64,000 nt of DNA from Brevibacterium yomogidense (GCF_016107685.1 NZ_JABASY010000002.1:372001-436000); one strand, 5' to 3'. Positions 8,827-17,398 are shown, counted from the stretch's first letter. Numbers and translations are program-made. Notes: generated from the sequence alone by a model not told the origin.

Positions 8827-8845
8827 TTAGTGTGCCCTAACCTGG
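8827..8845. promoter_or_regulatory. candidate DtxR/IdeR iron box
   Basis: TTAGTGTGCCCTAACCTGG matches the 19-bp iron-box consensus TTAGGTTAGGCTAACCTAA at 12 of 19 positions, with intact TTAG and CTAACCT arms. It lies upstream of the siderophore-interacting protein gene, where iron control is expected. Binding is inferred. Confidence 0.5.
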
Positions 8846-8931
8846 GTGCGCTTCCGTTCCTCCAGAGACGGCCCGGTCCACAGACTGGGCAGTCAGTTGC
8901 CGGAGCCCTGGGCATGGGTGAGGATGACGGC

Positions 8932-9429
8932 ATGGCTGATATCGCATTCCGTGGAACCCCCGTCCAGACCAGCGGCGACCTTCCCGCCGTCGGTGACACC
9001 GCACCCTCCTTCACGCTCGTAGGGCACGACCTCTCCGACCTCACGTCCGCCGGGCTGTCCGGCCAGCGCGTCGTGCTCAACATCTTCCCGAGCGTCGACA
9101 CCGGTGTGTGCGCCGCGAGTGTGCGAGCGTTCAACGAGCGCGCGGCGGGCCTGGAGAACACCACGGTGGTCTGCGTGTCGAAGGACCTCCCGTTCGCACA
9201 GGCACGCTTCTGCGGTGCCGAAGGCATCGACAAGGTGACGATGGGCTCCGCGTTCCGTTCGGACTTCGGCGCCGACTACGGCCTCCTGCAGACGAACGGG
9301 CCGCTTGAAGGACTGCTGGCGCGTGCTGTCGTCGTCCTCGACGCACAGGGTTCGGTCGTGTACACCCAGCTCGTCCCCGAGATCGGCGAGGAGCCGGACT
9401 ACGACGCAGCGGTCGCAGCTCTGGGATGA
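8932..9429 (+). CDS. tpx: thiol peroxidase (Tpx-type peroxiredoxin)
   Basis: 165-aa atypical 2-Cys peroxiredoxin that reduces hydroperoxides using thioredoxin. [12 protein letters not shown] holds the peroxidatic Cys and ARFCGAEGI the resolving Cys, the Tpx spacing. The frame extends upstream, but [11 protein letters not shown] is the typical Tpx N-terminus, so the ATG at 8932 is preferred; GGTGAGG lies just upstream. It is divergent from the iron-siderophore reductase gene and 105 bases before the SPFH gene. Confidence 0.94.
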   Translation: MADIAFRGTPVQTSGDLPAVGDTAPSFTLVGHDLSDLTSAGLSGQRVVLNIFPSVDTGVCAASVRAFNERAAGLENTTVVCVSKDLPFAQARFCGAEGIDKVTMGSAFRSDFGADYGLLQTNGPLEGLLARAVVVLDAQGSVVYTQLVPEIGEEPDYDAAVAALG

Positions 9430-9534
9430 AGACCGACGGCTGACGGATCCGAGGGCTGATGCCCATGGGGTGGGGTGTGCATCTCCTATAGGCTGGGAGT
9501 GAACGCGCACCCCACTCCACGAGGAGCATTGGTC

Positions 9535-10704
9535 ATGGAAGCAGCACTCGGGTTGGGCGTTGGGGCCATCGTCCTCATCGTCGCCCTCATCATCGTCGCG
9601 GCACTTCTCTTCGGCGGTCTTCGCACGTCGATCTTCTTCACCGTGCGGACACAGGAGAACGTGATCGTCGAACGGTTCGGCAAATTCAAGAAGGTGGCGC
9701 GGCCGGGCCTCAACACCAAGGCGCCCTTCATCGAGACGACCACCAAGCCGATCTCTCTGCGTGTCCAGCAGCTGGGTGTCGACATCGAATCGAAGACGAA
9801 GGACAACGTCTTCGTCAACGTCCCCGTCGCCGTCCAGTACGTGGTGGGCGAGGACAGTGTCGTCGAGGCGTACTACCGTCTGGCGAACCCGGAGGAGCAG
9901 ATCCGGTCGTACGTGTTCGACACCGTGCGCTCCGCACTGTCGTCGCTCACACTCGACTCCGCCTTCGAATCGAAGGACGACATCGCGTACAACGTCGAGC
10001 AGCGTCTGTCCCAGTCGATGGCCGCCTACGGCTTCCGCATCGTCAACACGCTCGTGACGGACATCTCGCCGGACTCCCGTGTCCGCGACTCGATGAACTC
10101 GATCAACGCCGCCCAGCGCGACCGCGTCGCGGCGCAGTCGCTCGCAGAGGCAGACAAGATCAAGCGTGTCACCCAGGCGGAAGCGGACGCGGAAGCGATG
10201 CGTCTGCACGGTGAAGGTGTCGCCGCACAGCGGAAGGCGATCGCGGACGGCATCGCCGTGCAGTACGAGCGTCTCAGCGAAGTGGGCATCAGCGATTCCG
10301 CTGAGCAGCTGCTCATGATGACGCAGTACTTCGATGCGATGCAGGAGGTGTCCCGCAGCGGACGCTCGAACGTCCTCTTCATGCCGTCGAACCCCGGCGG
10401 GATGGGCGAGATGATGGGCGAGATCCGCAACACCCTGTTCTCCGCCCAGGCCAACGATCGTGGAATCGAAGGCGCGGAGGAGGATGCTCGCCGCAGCGCG
10501 GACGCGGAGACGCGACGCGCACGACAGGCGGCGCAGCAGGAGCAGCGCGCCCAGGAGCGGGTGGCACAGCACGCCTCGCGCAGGCAGGGCACCGCAGAGA
10601 ACACCGGTGGAGCGATGTCCCAGGCGGACAACCTCGCGAACCGCGCGCAGCAGTGGGTGCAGAATCAGCGCGGCGTCCCACCGCAGCCACCTCACCAGCC
10701 GTGA
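9535..10704 (+). CDS. SPFH/band 7 (stomatin-like) membrane protein
   Basis: 389 aa. One N-terminal transmembrane helix (about residues 3-28) is followed by the SPFH domain (about 33-220, with QENVIVERFGKFKKVARPGLN) and a coiled-coil region (YERLSEVGISDSAEQLL). The last 90 residues are Arg/Gln/Ala-rich and predicted disordered. GAGGAG eight bases before the ATG at 9535 fixes the start. Family members build oligomeric membrane scaffolds and often control FtsH-type proteolysis. No NfeD partner is adjacent, which is unusual for bacterial stomatin operons. Role in this organism unknown. Confidence 0.9.
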   Translation: MEAALGLGVGAIVLIVALIIVAALLFGGLRTSIFFTVRTQENVIVERFGKFKKVARPGLNTKAPFIETTTKPISLRVQQLGVDIESKTKDNVFVNVPVAVQYVVGEDSVVEAYYRLANPEEQIRSYVFDTVRSALSSLTLDSAFESKDDIAYNVEQRLSQSMAAYGFRIVNTLVTDISPDSRVRDSMNSINAAQRDRVAAQSLAEADKIKRVTQAEADAEAMRLHGEGVAAQRKAIADGIAVQYERLSEVGISDSAEQLLMMTQYFDAMQEVSRSGRSNVLFMPSNPGGMGEMMGEIRNTLFSAQANDRGIEGAEEDARRSADAETRRARQAAQQEQRAQERVAQHASRRQGTAENTGGAMSQADNLANRAQQWVQNQRGVPPQPPHQP

Positions 10705-10803
10705 TTCACACAGCGTGATGCGCTCGGACCGGTGACGGGTGGGCCGGGTCCTCGTCCGCTCCGGGCCGCCCGCCTGCATCCCGGAGCCGCGCGACGTGCG
10801 CGC

Positions 10804-10835
10804 GGCGATGGAGGGGCGCGGCGATGGAGGGGCGC
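10804..10835. repeat. perfect tandem duplication of a 16-bp unit
   Basis: GGCGATGGAGGGGCGC occurs twice in tandem in the 188-bp gap between the SPFH gene and the MarR gene. The rest of the gap (10705-10892) shows no gene or terminator that I can support. Confidence 0.8.
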
Positions 10836-10892
10836 GCCTCGCCCGAGGCGGTGTGGGAGGCGGTCGAGACGATCGAGGGGTCGTCGGGGTGA

Positions 10893-11447
10893 TCAGCCTC
10901 CGGGGGCGACCGGACCGGACGCATCCGCAGCGGCTGTCTCGCCGGGGTCGTCGTCGATCGAGATGCTGTCGATCATGCGACTGAGGAACTGGGCGACGAC
11001 CGACCGGTCGTCGGCACTCATCGATGTGGCCACCTCGTACATGCGATCGTGCATGTGCCTGAGCGTCTGCTTCACCTCACGGTCGCCGTCCTCCGTGGCT
11101 TCGACGGCGACCGACCGCCGGTCCTCCGGGTGCGAGGTCCGCCGCGCGTAGCCTTCTCGCACCAGGCGATCTACCAGGTTGCTCACCGACGCGTTCGTGA
11201 TGTCGAGGGCGAGGGCGATGTCCTTCTGCCGGACGACGACCCCCTTGGCGCGCGCCTCGAGCAGATACCTCAGGGTGAGGATCTCCTTCTCGGACATGCC
11301 CATCTCGTCGCGCACGCGCGACCGCATGGCGCCTTCAGCCTCCCGATAGCGGCGCAGGAGGTTCAGCACGTCCACGGCGGAGGTGTCGACGTCGTCGCCG
11401 GCGAACCAGTACTCGGACGTTTCGTTGTCGTCGGCTGCGGTGCTCAC
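10893..11447 (-). CDS. MarR family regulator of the carotenoid locus (CrtR-like)
   Basis: 184-aa MarR regulator. The winged helix-turn-helix lies in about residues 55-120 (VVRQKDIALALDITNASVSNL, then the wing TSHPEDRRSVAVEAT). It is divergent from crtB, and the gap holds two 9-bp direct repeats over a good plus-strand promoter. In Corynebacterium glutamicum, the MarR protein CrtR sits next to the crt operon, represses it, and is released by geranylgeranyl diphosphate; the same local arrangement here supports an equivalent role. Regulation of crtB by this protein is inferred from position. Confidence 0.88.
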   Translation of the reverse strand: MSTAADDNETSEYWFAGDDVDTSAVDVLNLLRRYREAEGAMRSRVRDEMGMSEKEILTLRYLLEARAKGVVVRQKDIALALDITNASVSNLVDRLVREGYARRTSHPEDRRSVAVEATEDGDREVKQTLRHMHDRMYEVATSMSADDRSVVAQFLSRMIDSISIDDDPGETAAADASGPVAPGG

Positions 11448-11490
11448 GCAGAAGGCCTCTCTCTCGCAGGGAAGGTTGCCCCTGGAGCCC

Positions 11491-11519
11491 TTAACTGTTA
11501 GTTTACGTAACTGTTATAC
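11491..11519 (+). promoter_or_regulatory. crtB promoter overlapped by two TAACTGTTA repeats
   Basis: TAACTGTTA occurs at 11492-11500 and again at 11508-11516, 16 bases apart start to start. TTAACT (11491-11496) and TTATAC (11514-11519) sit 17 bases apart as -35 and -10 boxes for crtB. The repeats cover both boxes, as expected for a repressor site of the divergent MarR gene. Confidence 0.55.
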
Positions 11520-11572
11520 CACTGAAACAGACGAGCACCACGGCCCTCACGCGACTACCTCTCAAGGCGATC

Positions 11573-12466
11573 ATGCTGCGCTCCTCTCTCCACACACGCA
11601 CCTGCCAGACCGCCGCCGCCCGTGTGATCGAGGAGTACTCCACCAGCTTCTCGCTGGCGACCAGGCTGCTCCCGCCGGAGATCCGCACCCATGTCGCGAG
11701 CATCTACTCACTGGTGCGCGTCGCCGACGAAGTGGTGGACGGGGCCTTCCCCGCATCGGAACCGGAAGACCGGGTCCGCGAACTCGACGACCTCGAGGCA
11801 CGTGTCCGTGACGCCCATAGTCGTGGCTTCTCCACCGATGCCTACGTGCATGCATTCGCTTGGTCCGCGCGCAGCACCGGCATCGGGCCCGCGCAGTGGG
11901 AGCCGTTCTTCGATTCGATGCGCGCCGACGCCCACCCGTGCGTCCACGACGAGGTGAGCCTCCGCACATACGTCCACGGCTCAGCGGAAGTGGTCGGTGA
12001 GATGTGTGTGCTCGCCTTCCTCGACGGCGCACCGGTCGGTCCCGCACGCCGCGAGGCGCTGTTCCGCGGCGCCCGCGCCCTCGGTTCTGCGTTCCAGAAG
12101 GTGAACTTCCTCCGTGATCTCGCGGAAGACCGCGACGACCTCGACCGCGCCTACCTGCCCGGTATCGGCCGTTCCGCCCCCACCGACACGCAGAAGGCCG
12201 CGATCGTCGCAGACATTCGTGACGAACTCGACACCGCGTGCGGCTCGATCGGCCTGCTGCCGAAGCAGGTGCGGCCCGCCGTCCGGCTGGCCCACGACCT
12301 CTTCGAGGAACTGGCCCGCGCCCTCGACGCGGCGCCCGCCCACCGCCTCACCCACACCCGGATCCGGGTGCCGACCCGACGCAAGGCCGTCCTCGCCGTC
12401 TCAGCGCTCGTGGGTCGACGGCGTGCACCCGGCGGGGGCACGACGATCGGCCGGGGGAGAGCATGA
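11573..12466 (+). CDS. crtB: phytoene synthase
   Basis: 297-aa squalene/phytoene synthase that condenses two geranylgeranyl diphosphates to phytoene. Both Asp-rich motifs are present: DEVVD in the first block (about residues 52-56) and NFLRDLAEDRDD in the second, with EYSTSFSLATRLLP at the N-terminus as usual. Length is normal. The stop overlaps an 8-codon reading frame that leads directly into crtE. Expression probably starts at the promoter around 11491-11519 under the adjacent MarR protein. No crtI lies in the locus. Confidence 0.95.
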   Translation: MLRSSLHTRTCQTAAARVIEEYSTSFSLATRLLPPEIRTHVASIYSLVRVADEVVDGAFPASEPEDRVRELDDLEARVRDAHSRGFSTDAYVHAFAWSARSTGIGPAQWEPFFDSMRADAHPCVHDEVSLRTYVHGSAEVVGEMCVLAFLDGAPVGPARREALFRGARALGSAFQKVNFLRDLAEDRDDLDRAYLPGIGRSAPTDTQKAAIVADIRDELDTACGSIGLLPKQVRPAVRLAHDLFEELARALDAAPAHRLTHTRIRVPTRRKAVLAVSALVGRRRAPGGGTTIGRGRA

Positions 12467-12489
12467 CGACCGACTGGGAGAACGCATGA
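12463..12489 (+). other. 8-codon micro-ORF bridging crtB and crtE
   Basis: ATG at 12463 overlaps the crtB stop as ATGA, encodes MTTDWENA, and its TGA (12487-12489) overlaps the crtE ATG at 12486 as a second ATGA. GAGAGCATGACG and GAGAACGCATGACG flank it, so it may have arisen by a short tandem duplication of the junction. It could pass terminating ribosomes from crtB to crtE; it need not make a functional peptide. Confidence 0.5.
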
Positions 12490-13592
12490 CGGTGAGAACG
12501 GAACCCGTCGTGGTCGCACGCATCGAGGCGGCGCTCGACCGGTTCTTCGCGGAACGGGCGTCGGCGGTCGCGTCCCTGAACGCCGGTTTCGCCGATCTGT
12601 GGGACCTCGCGGCCACGCATGCGCGGGGAGGGAAGCTCGTGCGTCCCCGCCTCTTCATCGACGCCGTCGAAGCCTTCTGCACCGCCGAGGAGTCGGGTGA
12701 CACTCGGGGGTCAGAGGGCGTCCGGAAGTCGGGTCGCATCGGGGAGGAGTCGGTGGACCGCCTCGCCGCCGTGCTCGAGGTCCTCCACTACGCGTTCCTC
12801 CTCCACGACGACGTGATCGACGGCGACCTCGTCCGCCGTCACGGGCCGAACCTCATCGGCACGGTCCGGGGCCAGCACCCGGATGCGCCGGACGGAGACT
12901 CGCTGCACTGGGGAACCAGTGCGGCGATCCTCATGGGCGACGTACTCCTGTCCGCCGCCGTCCTGGACTGCGCGCGGCTGCCCCTTCCCTCCGGCCCGCG
13001 TGCCCGCGTCCTCGACCTCGTCGACGAGGCGATCACGGAAACCGTCGCGGGGGAGTACCTCGACGTGGGACTCAGCGACGGCGTCGTCGCGGCGGAGCTC
13101 GACACCGTCATGACGATGACGGCGCTCAAGACGGCGTCGTATTCGTTCTCTCTTCCTCTGCGACTGGCTGCCGCGCTGTCCGACGCCGCGCCCGAGGTCG
13201 ATGAGACGCTCGTGCGGGTCGGGAACCACCTGGGGGTCGCCTTCCAAGTGCAGGACGACCTCCTCACGATGTTCGGTCGCCATGTCGCCCATGGGAAGGA
13301 CGCCCTCTCCGATCTGCGGGAGGGGAAGCAGACCGTCCTCGTCGCGCACCTCCGCAGCTCGGTTCGCTGGCACGAGATCGCCGGAGTCCTGGGAGAGCCC
13401 GACGTGGACGAGTCCGGTGCCGCGCGGATCCGCAGAGCATTCGACGAATCAGGGTCACGGACGTTCGCGGTGGGCCTCGTGACACATCACTTGGCTGAGG
13501 CCGCCCGCGTCATCGGGAGCTCCACCGTCCCGCTGGAGGTGCGTCGCGTGGTCGAGGACTGTGTCGAGAGTCTGAAGAGCAGGTCGATCTAG
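12486..13592 (+). CDS. crtE: geranylgeranyl diphosphate synthase (polyprenyl synthase)
   Basis: 368-aa trans-isoprenyl diphosphate synthase supplying GGPP for CrtB. The first Asp-rich motif is LHDDVIDGD (about residue 107), the second is QVQDDLLTMFG (about 255), and GGKLVRPRL is the conserved N-terminal block. The frame is open upstream inside crtB, but the ATG at 12486 gives the normal N-terminus. It is joined to crtB through an 8-codon overlapping frame. It ends 45 bases before the stop of the convergent FUSC gene, so the crtB-crtE unit stops here. Confidence 0.94.
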   Translation: MTVRTEPVVVARIEAALDRFFAERASAVASLNAGFADLWDLAATHARGGKLVRPRLFIDAVEAFCTAEESGDTRGSEGVRKSGRIGEESVDRLAAVLEVLHYAFLLHDDVIDGDLVRRHGPNLIGTVRGQHPDAPDGDSLHWGTSAAILMGDVLLSAAVLDCARLPLPSGPRARVLDLVDEAITETVAGEYLDVGLSDGVVAAELDTVMTMTALKTASYSFSLPLRLAAALSDAAPEVDETLVRVGNHLGVAFQVQDDLLTMFGRHVAHGKDALSDLREGKQTVLVAHLRSSVRWHEIAGVLGEPDVDESGAARIRRAFDESGSRTFAVGLVTHHLAEAARVIGSSTVPLEVRRVVEDCVESLKSRSI

Positions 13593-13637
13593 CAGGTCCA
13601 CCCGGTAGGCCCGCCTGAGCCCCGCGTTCCCTGCACC

Positions 13638-14807
13638 TCACCTGCCGGTGGTGCCGGCTTCGCGCGCTTCCCGGGCGGAGGCGACGTCGTCGACGACGCG
13701 GGCGATGTGCCTCATGCTCGTGATGAGCGAGCCGTAGAGCGGCCACGTGTGCTGGGGCAGGTCCCGGTCCTCGGACAGGTCGGTCGAGAGCTGCACCAGG
13801 CGGTCGTCGATGGGTTCGACGGTGCTGTCCGGATTCGCGATCGCGTGCCCTGCGTCCCGGACGATGCCCACCCACCTCTCCCGGAACCAGGTGTCCCACT
13901 CGCCCTCCGCATACGTGGCGTCTCGGAGCGTGCGGACCAGATGGCGGAGGTGGGAGATCCCCTCGTCCACTCGGCCGAGGATCTCACCGTAGTCCACCTC
14001 CCGAGCGCTGTCCCTCGACCGTGCACGCCTGTTGCCCGTCACATGCAGCCGAGGGTTCGCCCGCCGGCTCTCACGCGCGGTGCGGACTGACTGCCACGCG
14101 GTGCCGAGGTCGTCCTTCATCGACTGGATCTCGGTCGCCCACGTATCCGCGTCGTCGGTGTTCCACGACTCCTGGAGTTCGTCGGCCATGTCGACGAGGA
14201 CCCTGCCCATGCGCAGATTGATGTGGTCGACGTAGCGGGCGGCCTGCCTGTCGCGCAGCGGTGGGATGAGGAGGAGGTTGATGAGGAGGCCGACCGCGGC
14301 GCCCACCGCCACCTCGACGATCCGGTCGAGCAGCATGGGCTGCTGCTCGGAGAAGCCGTCGCCCAGGACGAAGACCCCCGTCGTGGCGATCGCGACGCCC
14401 TCGTCACGGATCCACGGGATCCGGGAGGCGGCCATGCCGACGAAGATGGCCAGGGCGAAGGTCCACAGCCCGACCCCCAGGAAATGTCCGATCACGAAGG
14501 AGACGCCCACCCCCGCCCACGAGGCGACCGTCGTCTGGGCGCCGCGCCGCAGGGACTGGTAGACCGTCGGGTACACGGTCAGCAGGGCGACCCACGGCGC
14601 GAGGAACGGCATCTCCGAATCGAGGACGTTCACCGCGAGCCACCAGGCCAGTGTGGCGGCGGCCACCGTCTTGAGGATCTGCAGCACGTCGGTCGTGACC
14701 TCCGGGCTCCTCACGACCTCCCCGAAGCGACCGCGCAGATGGTCGACGGTGTTGTTCCGCGGCGTGTCATTCGCTCCTGCGTTCACGTATTTCCTCACGT
14801 CGTCCAT
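13638..14807 (-). CDS. FUSC/aromatic-acid exporter family membrane protein
   Basis: 389-aa integral membrane protein of the FUSC (fusaric acid resistance, ArAE) type. The N-terminal half has several hydrophobic helices (about residues 45-185), including LAPWVALLTVYPTVYQSLRRG, the usual family loop; the C-terminal half is soluble and charged. It is inserted on the opposite strand between crtE and crtYc, in a place where corynebacterial crt clusters carry an unrelated mmpL-type transporter gene and desaturase genes. Substrate unknown; a link with carotenoids is only positional. Confidence 0.85.
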   Translation of the reverse strand: MDDVRKYVNAGANDTPRNNTVDHLRGRFGEVVRSPEVTTDVLQILKTVAAATLAWWLAVNVLDSEMPFLAPWVALLTVYPTVYQSLRRGAQTTVASWAGVGVSFVIGHFLGVGLWTFALAIFVGMAASRIPWIRDEGVAIATTGVFVLGDGFSEQQPMLLDRIVEVAVGAAVGLLINLLLIPPLRDRQAARYVDHINLRMGRVLVDMADELQESWNTDDADTWATEIQSMKDDLGTAWQSVRTARESRRANPRLHVTGNRRARSRDSAREVDYGEILGRVDEGISHLRHLVRTLRDATYAEGEWDTWFRERWVGIVRDAGHAIANPDSTVEPIDDRLVQLSTDLSEDRDLPQHTWPLYGSLITSMRHIARVVDDVASAREAREAGTTGR

Positions 14808-14904
14808 GGTGAGAGCCAGGATCTCACGACCCAGAGCCGGATGTGAATGACAGGATGGCCTGACGGAATCTTTCTTCTGGGAGCAGGACGGCGGGGGTGC
14901 GGGG

Positions 14905-15222
14905 ATGATCTATCTCAGTGTGCTGATCGGGCTGCTGCTGTGCATGGTCGCACTGGACGCGCGCTTCCGGCTGTTCGTCTTCCACCGGCCGCTCCCCGCA
15001 CTCCTCGTCCTGCTGCTGGGGACTGGATTCTTCCTCACGTGGGACCTCGCCGCGATCGGACAGGGCATCTTCCTGCACATCGACTCGCCGCTCATGACCG
15101 GTGTGATGATCGCTCCGCACCTGCCTCTCGAGGAGATCCTCTTCCTGCTCTTCCTCTGCTACCAGACCATGGTCCTCGCCACGGGGTTCGCTGCGTGGCG
15201 GGCGAGGAGGCGCAGCGCATGA
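14905..15222 (+). CDS. crtYc: lycopene cyclase subunit CrtYc/CrtYe-type
   Basis: 105-aa membrane protein with three hydrophobic segments; HLPLEEILFLLFLCYQ is the family signature with the acidic pair needed for cyclisation. In Gram-positive actinobacteria two such small proteins form a heterodimeric lycopene cyclase (CrtYc/CrtYd for beta ends, CrtYe/CrtYf for epsilon ends). The stop overlaps the next gene as ATGA. Which ring type is formed cannot be decided from the sequence alone. It is divergent from the FUSC gene and so needs its own promoter in 14808-14904. Confidence 0.9.
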   Translation: MIYLSVLIGLLLCMVALDARFRLFVFHRPLPALLVLLLGTGFFLTWDLAAIGQGIFLHIDSPLMTGVMIAPHLPLEEILFLLFLCYQTMVLATGFAAWRARRRSA

Positions 15223-15533
15223 GCTATCTCACGCTGAACGTGCCGTTCGTCGCCACCGCACTCGTGGTCCTGATCGCGGCCGTCGCCCTCCGCAGGATTC
15301 CCGTGGGACGTGCATGCTGCGAAGTCGTCTTCACCGCCGTCGTCCTGTGCACGCTCACTGCGGTGTTCGACAGCCTCATGATCCATGCCGGTCTGTTCGA
15401 GTACGCGGAGCACACGCTCATCGGCATGAGGGTAGGGCTGGCACCCCTCGAGGACTTCGCGTACCCCCTGGTCGCCGCACTGCTGCTGCCGGGGCTGCGG
15501 TGGCTGCTCGTGCCGGCCCCTGCGGAGCAGTAG
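15219..15533 (+). CDS. crtYd: lycopene cyclase subunit CrtYd/CrtYf-type
   Basis: 104-aa second half of the heterodimeric lycopene cyclase. It has three or four hydrophobic helices and the motif APLEDFAYPLVAALLLP with the expected acidic residues. The ATG overlaps the crtYc stop by four bases, giving the equal translation that suits a 1:1 complex. No crtEb-type prenyl transferase, crtU or crtI follows; the next gene is a convergent CoA-binding protein. Confidence 0.9.
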   Translation: MSYLTLNVPFVATALVVLIAAVALRRIPVGRACCEVVFTAVVLCTLTAVFDSLMIHAGLFEYAEHTLIGMRVGLAPLEDFAYPLVAALLLPGLRWLLVPAPAEQ

Positions 15534-15569
15534 CGGCCGACCGAGCAGTCAACGTGGGCAGGTGGAGCG

Positions 15570-16088
15570 TCAGTCCAGCTTCTGCCTCTTCGACGAGATC
15601 ACGCCGGTGTTGAACCCGGCCAGATTCAGCCCGCCGTGGAAGCGGGCGTGCTCGATCTTGATGCAGCGGTCCATGACGACGTTCAGCCCGGCGTCCTCGG
15701 CGATCTTCGCGGCGTCCTCGTTCCACAGCCCCAGCTGGATCCAGAGGGTCTTCGCCCCGATCGCCACGGCCTCGCGGGCCACATCGGGAAGGTCCTCGTT
15801 GCGGCGGAACACGTCGACGATGTCGGGCACCTCCGGCAGATCCTCGAGTGAGGCGTACACCGGGTGGCCCAGGATCTCCTTCTCTCGCGGGTTGATGAAG
15901 TACACGCGGAGGGAGGAGGACGACAGGAGGTACGTGCCGACGAAGTTCGATGCGCGCGCGGGCTTCGCAGACGCCCCGACGATCGCGATCGACCGCGCGT
16001 CGCTCAGCATCTGCAGGCGTTGGCCCGCAGACGGGCCCTCCCAGGTGCGCCGTCCGGCGGCAGGGGCTTGTGTGTTCTTCTCAGCCAT
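15570..16088 (-). CDS. CoA-binding domain protein (YccU type)
   Basis: 172-aa single-domain Rossmann-fold CoA-binding protein. SIAIVGASAKPARASN is the nucleotide-binding loop, PVYASLEDLPEVPDIVDVFR and TLWIQLGLWNEDAA are typical of the family, and VVMDRCIKIEHARF closes the domain. GGAAGGAG precedes the ATG at 16088, and the upstream MetY stop is two bases away, so both genes are on one transcript. Biochemical function is unknown for the family; it may bind an acyl-CoA in sulfur or acetate metabolism given its neighbours. Confidence 0.88.
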   Translation of the reverse strand: MAEKNTQAPAAGRRTWEGPSAGQRLQMLSDARSIAIVGASAKPARASNFVGTYLLSSSSLRVYFINPREKEILGHPVYASLEDLPEVPDIVDVFRRNEDLPDVAREAVAIGAKTLWIQLGLWNEDAAKIAEDAGLNVVMDRCIKIEHARFHGGLNLAGFNTGVISSKRQKLD

Positions 16089-16090
16089 GG

Positions 16091-17398
16091 TCACTCCACT
16101 CCTTCCGCGGCGGCGGCCAGCGCCTGATCGAGGTCCCACAGGATGTCGTCGAGGTCTTCGAGCCCCACGGAGATCCGGATGAGGTCGGGCTTCACGCCGC
16201 CCGCCTCCAGCTGTGCCTCGGTGAGCTGCTGGTGGGTCGTCGACGCGGGGTGCAGCACCAGGGTGCGCGCGTCGCCGATGTTCGCCAGGTGCGAGGCGAG
16301 CTGCAGCTTCTCGATGAAGGCGGCACCGACCTCACGGCCGTCCTTGTCGCCGCTTCCTGCGACACCGAACGAGAACACCGACCCCGCAGAGGTGAGGTAC
16401 CTCTTCGCCCGTTCGTGGTGTGGGTGGGACGGCAGCCCGGAGTACTGGACGTAGCTGATGCGGGGGTCCGCCTCCAGCCATTCCGCGACGCGCTGGGCGT
16501 TCTCGACGTGGTTGTCCATCCGCTGGGCGAGCGTCTCGACGCCCTGCAGCAGCTGCCACGCGGACTGCGGGGACAGGGCGGGGCCGATGTCGCGCAGCTG
16601 CTCCGAGCGCAGGCGGGTGAGGAACCCGAACTCGCCGAAGTTGTCCCACCAGGACAGCCCGTTGTAGGTGGGCACGGGCTCCGTCATGAGGGGGAAGTTC
16701 CCGTTGCCCCAGTCGAACGTCCCGGACTCCACGATGACGCCGCCCAGTGTCGTGCCGTGCCCGCCCAGGAACTTCGTCGCGGAGTGGATGACGATGTCCG
16801 CGCCGTGCTCGATCGGCCGGCACAGGTAGGGGGTGTTGAGCGTCGCGTCGACGACGAGGGGTATGCCCGCCCCGTGGGCCACGTCCGCCAGACCGGCGAG
16901 GTCTGCGATCTCCGACGACGGGTTCGCGATGAGCTCCGTGTAGACCGCCTTCGTCTCCGGCCGGAGCGCCGCCTGGAAATCTGCCGGGTCCGTGCCGTCG
17001 ACGAAGGTCGTGTCGATGCCGAAGCGGCGCAGGGTCACGTCGAGCTGGGTGATGGTGCCGCCGTACAGCTGCGAGGAGGCGACGATGTGGTCGCCGGACT
17101 GGGCGAGCGCCGCGAACACGAGGAACTCCGCGGACATGCCCGACGCGGTGGCGACCGCCCCGATGCCGCCCTCCAGGCTGGCGACGCGCTCTTCGAACGC
17201 CGAGACGGTCGGGTTGCCGATCCGCGAGTAGATGTTCCCGTACTTCTGCAGTGCGAAGAGGTTCGCGGCGTCGTCCGCGTCCTTGAACACGAACGACGTG
17301 GTCTGGTGGATCGGCACGGCGCGCGATCCGTGGACCGCGTCGGGCACCCCGCCGGCGTGCAGCGCACGCGTGCGGAAGCCGAACTGGTGATCGGACAA
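16091..17398 (-). CDS. metY: O-acetylhomoserine sulfhydrylase (Cys/Met metabolism PLP enzyme)
   Basis: 435-aa PLP enzyme that makes homocysteine from O-acetylhomoserine and sulfide. HSATKFLGGHGT carries the Schiff-base Lys; YSRIGNPTVSAFEERVASLEG and the long insert with TYNGLSWWDNFGEFGFLTRLR are typical of the MetY branch rather than MetB. The frame is open far upstream, but the family N-terminus (SDHQFGFRTRALHAGG) places the start at a TTG at 17398 with GCGAGGA six bases before it. It lies between acetyl-CoA synthetase and the CoA-binding protein on the same strand. Confidence 0.92.
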   Translation of the reverse strand: MSDHQFGFRTRALHAGGVPDAVHGSRAVPIHQTTSFVFKDADDAANLFALQKYGNIYSRIGNPTVSAFEERVASLEGGIGAVATASGMSAEFLVFAALAQSGDHIVASSQLYGGTITQLDVTLRRFGIDTTFVDGTDPADFQAALRPETKAVYTELIANPSSEIADLAGLADVAHGAGIPLVVDATLNTPYLCRPIEHGADIVIHSATKFLGGHGTTLGGVIVESGTFDWGNGNFPLMTEPVPTYNGLSWWDNFGEFGFLTRLRSEQLRDIGPALSPQSAWQLLQGVETLAQRMDNHVENAQRVAEWLEADPRISYVQYSGLPSHPHHERAKRYLTSAGSVFSFGVAGSGDKDGREVGAAFIEKLQLASHLANIGDARTLVLHPASTTHQQLTEAQLEAGGVKPDLIRISVGLEDLDDILWDLDQALAAAAEGVE

